Shown piece by piece: positions 58,318-64,000 of a DNA stretch of 64,000 nt. The notes beneath the pieces were generated by a model. The model did no database searches. It worked only from the letters and a program-made list of their open reading frames with translations, and had not been told where the DNA came from. Position 1 is the stretch's first letter. Each line of letters opens with the position of its first letter. This DNA comes from Fodinibacter sp963747405. GTDB lineage: Bacteria > Actinomycetota > Actinomycetes > Actinomycetales > Dermatophilaceae. A program made the translations under genes and the position numbers. Where the stretch lies: the NCBI GenBank assembly GCA_963747405.1, contig CAVVFG010000009.1, positions 92,980-156,979 of the forward strand. The letters are read 5' to 3'.

Positions 58318-59288
58318 GACGCCTCCCCCCGCACGGTGCGCACCCAGAGGTCGGCGATGCGTGGCCCGTCGACGGTCAGGGCCACGTCGACCATCGTGGC
58401 CGCGAGGCCGTGCGGGTCGTGGGCGAGGTCGCCGCTCCAGTCGCGCCGGTCGACCACGGTCCGGCCGCGGGTCCAGGTGCCGGTCAGCTCCACCCGCACC
58501 GGCAGCCGCTGGGTGCGCACGGCGTCCGGCTCGACGAGGATGCCGACCGCGCCCGCGTCGCCGATCGTCGCCCCCGCGTTGGCGAACCTGCGGTGGTGGA
58601 AGGAGATCAGCCCCGCGGCGAGCCGGGCGACGCCGGTGTCGAGCTCGCTCAGGCCGGCGACCTGTACGTCGGTGACGAGCGGATCGTAGAAGACGTCGAG
58701 GCCGTACATCGTCACCGGGACCTCGTGTTCGGCGCAGGCGGCCAGCACCATGGCGGCCGCCTCCGGGTCGTGGAAGACGTTGAACTCGGCCGCGGCGGTG
58801 GCGTTGCTGATCTCGACGCCGCCGCCCATGAAGACGACCCGGTGGATCCGGGCGAACGCCTGCGGGTGCACCCGGGCCAGCAGCGCGAGGTTGGTCATCG
58901 GGGCGAGCGGCACCACGGTGACCGGGTCCCCCGAGGCGGCGGCCGCGTCGATGGTGTCGCGCAGCAGGTCGATGGCCGGGCGCGGGTCGGGCGCCAGGGT
59001 GGGTGCCGGCATGCCGAGGTCTGCCATCCCGTCGTTCCCGTGCACGTGCCGTGCGTCGACCGGCTCCTCGAGGATGGGCCGCGCCGCGCCGGTGCCGACC
59101 GGAACGTCGGCCCGCCCGGCCGTCTCCAGCACCACCAGGGTGTTGCGCACGACGTCGGCCAGCGGGGCGTTGCCGCCGACGCAGGTGACCGCCCGCAGGT
59201 CGATCCGCGGGTGCAGCGCCGCGAGGAGGATCGCGCAGGCGTCGTCGACGCCGGTGTCGACGTCGAGGACCAGGGGCAGGCTCGGCAT
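58314..59288 (-). CDS. Inosine/uridine-preferring nucleoside hydrolase
   Basis: A 324-residue hydrolase that splits ribonucleosides to base and ribose. The calcium-binding VLDVDTGVDDACAILLA (DxDxxxDD) begins it; VVFMGGGVEISNATAAAEFNVFHDPEAA carries further active-site residues. The start ATG at 59288 is preceded by CACAAT and a seven-base gap, possibly leaderless. A much longer frame upstream is open but not related. It is coupled to a ribokinase gene. Confidence 0.92.
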   Translation of the reverse strand: MPSLPLVLDVDTGVDDACAILLAALHPRIDLRAVTCVGGNAPLADVVRNTLVVLETAGRADVPVGTGAARPILEEPVDARHVHGNDGMADLGMPAPTLAPDPRPAIDLLRDTIDAAAASGDPVTVVPLAPMTNLALLARVHPQAFARIHRVVFMGGGVEISNATAAAEFNVFHDPEAAAMVLAACAEHEVPVTMYGLDVFYDPLVTDVQVAGLSELDTGVARLAAGLISFHHRRFANAGATIGDAGAVGILVEPDAVRTQRLPVRVELTGTWTRGRTVVDRRDWSGDLAHDPHGLAATMVDVALTVDGPRIADLWVRTVRGEAS

Positions 59289-59369
59289 GGGGACGATTGT
59301 GTCGGATGCCGTGACCTGTGACGTCGGCCACGCCTCGGGCCGTGGCTGCGCCGGGACGCGTCGCGGGCA

Positions 59370-59375
59370 TACCGT
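59370..59375 (+). promoter_or_regulatory. -10 element of the CotH-type gene
   Basis: TACCGT lies 28 bases before the GTG at 59404. AGGGG with a five-base gap precedes that start. The divergent nucleoside-hydrolase start is 82 bases away. Confidence 0.45.
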
Positions 59376-59403
59376 GGCCTCATCACCGGTTCGCAGGGGA
59401 TCG

Positions 59404-62400
59404 GTGCCGAGTCGAATCGCGGAACCCGTGATCACCTTCTGGCGGACTCGCTCCGGTGCCCTTCTGGCTGCTCTCCTCGCCCTCCTGCTCGGCACCGGCA
59501 CCGTCGTGGCCACCTCGACCACCGCACGGGCCGCTGTCACCGGCAGCGGGTACGCACCCACGAGCCCGACGAGGCTGCTCGACACCCGTGCCGGCGTCGG
59601 CGCGCCCATCGGCCGGATCGTGGCCCGGAGGAGCATCACGGTCCAGATGACCGGGCGGGGCGGCATCCCGTCGTCCGGGGTGGCAGCGGTCGCCCTCAAC
59701 GTCACGGTGACCGCACCGGCCAGTGCCGGGTACGTCACCGTCCACCCCGGTGGCACCCGCCCCGGCACCTCGACCCTGAACTTCCTCGCCGGGGAGGTCA
59801 CCGCCAACTCCACCATCGTCAGGGTCGGCAGCGGCGGCCGGGTGACGGTCTACGTCCACGCGACGACCCACGTGGTGCTCGACGTCCTCGGCTGGTTCCC
59901 GACCGGTTCCGACCTCGTGGCGACCACCCCGGCCCGCGTGATGGACACCCGGACCGGCCTGGGCGCTGCGCGGGCACCGGTGACCGGGCGCAGGCCGGTC
60001 GCGCTGCAGGTGGCCGGGCACGGAGGCGTGCCGGCGACCGGCGTCAGCGCCGTGCTGCTGAACGTCACGGTCGTCACGCCACGCGTCCGCGGTTACCTCA
60101 CCGTGTACCCGACGGGCGGGACGCCCCCGCTGGCGTCGAACGTCAACTACTCCGCCGGGCAGACCAGGGCCGGGTTCGTCGTGGCCAGGGTGGGCGCCGG
60201 TGGCCAGGTCTCGCTCTACGGCACGGCCACGGCCGACCTCGTCGTCGACGTCGCCGGCTACTTCCCCACGGGCTCGGTCTTCGCCCCGCTCGTGCCGTCG
60301 CGGGTGCTCGACACCCGCACCGGCAAGGGCGCTCCGGCCGGCACGGTGGCTGCGGGCGGCACCGTCACCATCCAGGTCGGTGGTGTCAACGGGGTGGCCG
60401 GCGACGCCGATGCCGCCTTCGTCAACATCACCACGGTCAACGCCACCGGGGCCGGCTACGCCACCGCCTTCCCCGCCGGGACGACCCGGCCGGGTACCTC
60501 GAGCGTGAACTACCCCGACGGGCGCCCCATCTCCAACTCCGCCATGGCCACGCTCGGCGCCGACGGTCGGCTCTCGATCCGCACCACGGCGGCCACCGAC
60601 ATCGTCGTCGACGTGTTCGGCTGGGTCCCCGACACCAACCCGCCCGCGATGGTCTCGGCGCTGGACCTGCTGGACCGGGCCGACACCAGCGTCGAGCTGG
60701 GCTGGGCCAACCCCGTCGACCCGGACCTGGCCGGGGTGGTCGTGCGCCGGGCCGAGGGCAGCACGCCACCGGCATCCTCGACGGACGGGACGTCGGTGCC
60801 GCTGGCCACCCCCACCGCGACCACCGTGAGGGACTCCGGCCTGACGGGCGGCACGGTCTACTCGTACAGCGTGTTCACGGTGGATGCCGCCGGCAACGTC
60901 AGCACCACGCCGAGCACCGTCGTCGCCAACGCGGTGGCCGGACGGCTCGCGCTGGCCGACGTGGGACAGCAGACCACCTGGTCGGCCGACTTCGGCGCGG
61001 CTGCAGCAGGGACGACGGTCACCTTCCAGGTGCGGTCCATCGTCACCTCGATGACCGACGAGGTACGCCAGGCGTCGTGGCACGCGATCGGCACGGCGGT
61101 CGCCGACGCCCGCGGTGTGGCAGTCCTGCGCGACGATGCCCCCCTCGCCGTGAGCCACGCCTACCGCGCGGTCACCGGCTCCGGCAGCTCGTTCACCCTG
61201 AGCGACCTGGTCGAGCACGCGGCCGCGAGCCGCCCGACGAAGGGCACCGGGCTCGCGACCGTCCACCTCGACACGAACGAGGGCTCGGCCATCCTGTCGC
61301 GAACGACCTACCTCGAGGGTCGCCTGACCATCGTGCCCGGTGACTCGAGCGCGCCGTGCGGGACCGCCGCGGTGACCCAGGCCCTGCTGAAGGCCCGCGG
61401 CCGGGGCAACTCGACGTGGAACTTCGCGAAGAAGCCGTACAGCTTCACCCTCGACAAGAAGGCCGACCTGTGCGGGATGGGGTCCAGCAAGAAGTGGGCG
61501 TTGCTGGCCAACCACTTCGACAGGTCGTTGCTGCGCACCGGGGTCGCCATGGACATCGGCCGCGACCTGACCAACCTGGCCTGGACCCCGAAGCAGGTCC
61601 CGGTCGACTTCTACCTCAACGGGCGCTACCAGGGGTCCTACAGCCTCATCGAGCGGGTGGGCATCGCGACCAACCGCGTCGACATCACCGCCCTGAAGAA
61701 CACGCCGAGCGGCGTCAACGACGCGCCACCGCAGGTGACCGGCGGCTACCTCCTGGAGTGGGACTTCCGGCGCAGCGCCGACCACAACGTGCAGGTGGGT
61801 CCGGGGGGCATCCGGGGCTGGGTGGGCATCAGCGAGCCCGAGGACGAGGCCGACGGCTCGGGAATCACCCCGGCGCAGGTCTCCTGGATCGACGACTACC
61901 TCGACACCGTCGACGACGTGCTGTTCAGCCCCGGCTTCGCCGACCCGGACACCGGGTGGCGCCAGTACATCGACGAGGCGTCGGCAGTCGACTACTACAT
62001 CGCGCACGAGGTGACCAAGCCACTCGACGCCGTGTTCTGGACCAGCGTCAACATGTACAAGACACGCGACACCGACCCGGCCCCCGGCGACCAGGGCAAG
62101 CTGTTCATGGGACCGATGTGGGACTACGACATCAGCATGGGCGACTACGTCTCGGCCGGCGACAAGGTCCGCACCGACACCTGGTTGCTGCGCTACTCCT
62201 TGGGCCCCGGCATCGGTCAGAGCGAGGTGAACTGGTACAACCGCCTGATGGAGGACCCCACCTTCGTGGCGGCGGTGGAGGCCCGGTGGGCGGTCGTGGA
62301 GCCGGCGCTGCGCGCGACGGTCGACGACTACCTCCCGGCGCAGCGCGCCCTCATCACCCGGTCGGCCGAGGCGAACTTCGCCACCTGGGACGTCACCGAG

Positions 62401-63069
62401 CAGATCTGGGCCCGCCAGGTCGTGAAGGGCAGCTGGCCCGCCGAGGTCGACTACCTGCAGGGCTGGCTGCAGCAGCGCCTCACCTGGCTCGACGGCCGCT
62501 GGCACCCAGCCCGGCGCCCTGACCGGCCGGGACCACGTCCCCCGTCGCGAGTGGAGTACCGCCGCCGCGGTCCCGTACCGTCGTCGGGTGCCCTCCGCCA
62601 CGCCTGGACCCTGCCTCAGCCGGTCGGTGGCCGTCGCCACCTCCACCCTGCTGGCCCTGGTGCTCGGCGGGTGCACGGCAGACCCGGCCGACCCGGCCGG
62701 CCCCGGCACGGCCGGCGCGTCGACCACCCCGAGGCCGTCGACCTCCGCACCCACCTCGCCGGCCGGCGCGACGGCGACGGCGACCCCGAGCGCGACACCG
62801 AGCCCGGCCCCGCCCTCGCCCTCGCCCTCGAAGGACGCCGCAGCGGCCTGTGTCACCTCGACGGTGGAGTCCCTCACGGCCTCGCAGCGGCTCGGCCAGC
62901 TGTTCATGGTCGGCTTCGACGCCAAGGCCTCGCTCGGCTCGCTCGACGACCTCGTGCGCAGCTCGCACGTCGGCAACGTCATCTACCTCGGCGGCTGGGA
63001 CGGCGCCGCCAAGGTCACCCGCACCTCCGACCACCTCCAGGGGCTGGTGTCGGCGAAGAGCACCGGTGA
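59404..63069 (+). CDS. Large secreted CotH-kinase-family protein; frame runs past its natural end
   Basis: A signal peptide (SGALLAALLALLLGTGTVVATST) is followed by three repeats of about 125 residues, each opening with PTRLLDTR, PARVMDTR or PSRVLDTR and closing with a DVxGWxP strand. These match the beta-rich repeats seen in actinobacterial surface proteins. A fibronectin-III-like stretch follows, then from about residue 600 a CotH-type kinase domain (ALLKARGRGNSTWNFAKKPYSF, FMGPMWDYDISMGDY). Protein-like sequence ends near 62510 (TWLDGRWHPA), yet no stop occurs in this frame until 63069, inside the next gene. A one-base indel near 62505 would reach a TGA at 62520. Confidence 0.85.
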   Translation: MPSRIAEPVITFWRTRSGALLAALLALLLGTGTVVATSTTARAAVTGSGYAPTSPTRLLDTRAGVGAPIGRIVARRSITVQMTGRGGIPSSGVAAVALNVTVTAPASAGYVTVHPGGTRPGTSTLNFLAGEVTANSTIVRVGSGGRVTVYVHATTHVVLDVLGWFPTGSDLVATTPARVMDTRTGLGAARAPVTGRRPVALQVAGHGGVPATGVSAVLLNVTVVTPRVRGYLTVYPTGGTPPLASNVNYSAGQTRAGFVVARVGAGGQVSLYGTATADLVVDVAGYFPTGSVFAPLVPSRVLDTRTGKGAPAGTVAAGGTVTIQVGGVNGVAGDADAAFVNITTVNATGAGYATAFPAGTTRPGTSSVNYPDGRPISNSAMATLGADGRLSIRTTAATDIVVDVFGWVPDTNPPAMVSALDLLDRADTSVELGWANPVDPDLAGVVVRRAEGSTPPASSTDGTSVPLATPTATTVRDSGLTGGTVYSYSVFTVDAAGNVSTTPSTVVANAVAGRLALADVGQQTTWSADFGAAAAGTTVTFQVRSIVTSMTDEVRQASWHAIGTAVADARGVAVLRDDAPLAVSHAYRAVTGSGSSFTLSDLVEHAAASRPTKGTGLATVHLDTNEGSAILSRTTYLEGRLTIVPGDSSAPCGTAAVTQALLKARGRGNSTWNFAKKPYSFTLDKKADLCGMGSSKKWALLANHFDRSLLRTGVAMDIGRDLTNLAWTPKQVPVDFYLNGRYQGSYSLIERVGIATNRVDITALKNTPSGVNDAPPQVTGGYLLEWDFRRSADHNVQVGPGGIRGWVGISEPEDEADGSGITPAQVSWIDDYLDTVDDVLFSPGFADPDTGWRQYIDEASAVDYYIAHEVTKPLDAVFWTSVNMYKTRDTDPAPGDQGKLFMGPMWDYDISMGDYVSAGDKVRTDTWLLRYSLGPGIGQSEVNWYNRLMEDPTFVAAVEARWAVVEPALRATVDDYLPAQRALITRSAEANFATWDVTEQIWARQVVKGSWPAEVDYLQGWLQQRLTWLDGRWHPARRPDRPGPRPPSRVEYRRRGPVPSSGALRHAWTLPQPVGGRRHLHPAGPGARRVHGRPGRPGRPRHGRRVDHPEAVDLRTHLAGRRDGDGDPERDTEPGPALALALEGRRSGLCHLDGGVPHGLAAARPAVHGRLRRQGLARLARRPRAQLARRQRHLPRRLGRRRQGHPHLRPPPGAGVGEEHR
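62576..62581 (+). promoter_or_regulatory. -10 element for leaderless GH3 lipoprotein gene
   Basis: TACCGT, six bases, GTG at 62588. The element lies at the end of the CotH-type domain sequence. Confidence 0.55.
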
Positions 63070-63898
63070 CGTCGGGCTGCTCGTCGCCGCCGACCAGGAA
63101 GGCGGTGAGGTGCACCAGCTGCGCGGCAGGGGCTTCACCCGCCCGCCGTCGGCGAAGCAGCAGGCGACCATGTCGTCCGGCGCGCTCACCAGGGCGGCGA
63201 CGCGCTGGGCCCGTGAGCTGAAGGCTGTCGGCGTCAACGTCAACCTGGCCCCGGTGACCGACACGGTGCCCAAGGACATCGGCCGCGCCAACGAGCCGAT
63301 CGGGCGCTACGGGCGGCAGTACGGGTCGGACCCCGCGACGGTGCAGCGCGCCTCGGCGGCTTTCCTCACCGGGATGCTGGCCGGTGGCGTCGAGGGCACC
63401 GTCAAGCACTTCCCCGGCCTGGGCCGGATCCGGAACAACACCGACTTCAGCAGCACCGGCATCACCGACCGGGTCACCGACGCGAACGACCCCTTCCTGC
63501 AGCCGTTCGCGGCGGGCGTGAAGGCCGGCGCCGGGCTCGTCATGGTCGGATCGGCCCGCTACAGCAAGCTCGACCCCGGGGTGCCGGCCATGTTCTCCGC
63601 CCCCATCGTCACCGACCTGCTGCGTGGCGACCTCGGCTACGACGGCGTGGTCATCACCGACGACGTCAACGCCGCCGCCGTGCGCAGCACGCCGGCCAGC
63701 CAGCGCGCGGTGCGGTTCATCGACGCCGGCGGCGACATCGTGCTCACCGGCCGCGCCTCGAGCGCCCCTGCGATGATCGCGGCGGTGCGGGCCACGGCGG
63801 CCGACGACCCCGCGTTCGCCGCCAAGGTCGACGCGGCGGTCACGCGGGTGGTCACCCTCAAGGAGCGGATGGGCCTGCTCCCCTGCTCCACCAGCTGA
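62588..63898 (+). CDS. Lipoprotein of glycoside hydrolase family 3 (NagZ/LpqI-like)
   Basis: A 436-residue exported lipoprotein. The signal ends LLALVLGGC, followed by a 50-residue Thr/Ser/Pro linker and a GH3 N-terminal barrel. DQEGGEVHQLRG, KHFPGLGRIRNNTDF and the nucleophile region VVITDDVNAAAV are visible. Standard NagZ enzymes have KHFPGHG and a DSH triad supplying a catalytic His; here those histidines are absent, so activity on muropeptides may differ or be lost. It appears leaderless. Its first 482 bases overlap the run-on CotH frame. Confidence 0.88.
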   Translation: MPSATPGPCLSRSVAVATSTLLALVLGGCTADPADPAGPGTAGASTTPRPSTSAPTSPAGATATATPSATPSPAPPSPSPSKDAAAACVTSTVESLTASQRLGQLFMVGFDAKASLGSLDDLVRSSHVGNVIYLGGWDGAAKVTRTSDHLQGLVSAKSTGDVGLLVAADQEGGEVHQLRGRGFTRPPSAKQQATMSSGALTRAATRWARELKAVGVNVNLAPVTDTVPKDIGRANEPIGRYGRQYGSDPATVQRASAAFLTGMLAGGVEGTVKHFPGLGRIRNNTDFSSTGITDRVTDANDPFLQPFAAGVKAGAGLVMVGSARYSKLDPGVPAMFSAPIVTDLLRGDLGYDGVVITDDVNAAAVRSTPASQRAVRFIDAGGDIVLTGRASSAPAMIAAVRATAADDPAFAAKVDAAVTRVVTLKERMGLLPCSTS

Positions 63899-63903
63899 TC
63901 GGG

Positions 63904-64000
63904 TCAGGCCTGCACCTCGGTGACCGGCATCGAGGAGTCGGCCGGGCAGGGCGAGGTCGGAGGGCGAGCGCCCCTTGAGCACCAGCTGGGCGCCGAGCGC
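63904..64000 (-). CDS. C-terminal fragment of an unidentified gene
   Basis: A minus-strand frame enters from the window edge and ends at a TGA (63904-63906) with PCPADSSMPVTEVQA. Another frame over the same bases (GAQLVLKGRSPSDLALPG) also looks protein-like. The correct frame cannot be decided from 97 bases. No function is proposed. Confidence 0.25.
   Translation of the reverse strand, partial: RSAPSWCSRGARPPTSPCPADSSMPVTEVQA

Overview
The window is 64 kb of very GC-rich DNA with dense, often overlapping genes. It has an actinobacterial WhiB regulator, paired CIRCE sites ahead of groES-groEL, a His-rich GroEL tail, a DUF222/13E12-type HNH endonuclease with a LexA-like box, and many start codons placed directly after a TANNNT -10 element (leaderless genes). 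Together these point to a free-living actinobacterium. The family Intrasporangiaceae or a close relative fits the gene content, but that is inference. The order groES-groEL / whiB / guaB / guaB3 / GMC oxidase / guaA resembles the corresponding block in mycobacteria, so much of 34-56 kb is conserved chromosomal core with insertions.

Layout. 1-2.5 kb: the end of galT, then an 84-bp palindromic intergenic repeat split by a 1563-bp IS110-family element that carries a candidate bridge RNA. 2.5-6.7 kb: purN, a DUF6350 membrane protein and sucCD. 6.8-11.6 kb: secreted and envelope proteins (lipoprotein, M4 metalloprotease plus a decayed relative, lipase, M23 endopeptidase). 11.6-18 kb: DNA repair and rescue genes (PcrA helicase, stand-alone LigD-type polymerase domain, ArfB, family-5 uracil-DNA glycosylase) with a D-amino-acid oxidase. 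18-24 kb: quinone oxidoreductase and a PspC envelope-stress two-component module. 24-31 kb: Nudix hydrolase, a glycosyltransferase/deacetylase/flippase-like group, an unusual asparagine synthetase fused to a CofE-like ligase domain, and a lipase. 31-37 kb: VOC protein, SOS-linked HNH endonuclease, lipoprotein, guaA, DUF3817 and SURF1. 37-43 kb: a molybdopterin/flavin oxidoreductase pair, then a heterodimeric ABC exporter. 43-53 kb: GMC oxidase, SSADH, guaB3, MFS transporter with an iron-box-like site, P1 peptidase and guaB. 53-64 kb: whiB, an S4-domain protein, groEL-groES, a methyltransferase, nucleoside salvage (ribokinase and nucleoside hydrolase), a large CotH-type secreted protein and a GH3 lipoprotein.

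Two signals cross gene boundaries. First, four copies of an 83-84 bp palindromic repeat (sharing CCCCGAC-TTTGCAGG arms) sit at gene 3' ends, three of them between convergent genes. The IS110 element lies inside one copy, and joining its flanks restores exactly 84 bp. Second, the heptamer GGATGCC is very frequent on both strands. It occurs in frames that force otherwise rare codons (GCA TCC, GAT GCC) and as inverted pairs in terminator-like hairpins, which is the arrangement seen for DNA-uptake or architecture motifs elsewhere.

No rRNA, tRNA, CRISPR array, prophage or replication origin was recognised. All functions are read from sequence motifs and remembered family features; nothing was searched in a database.
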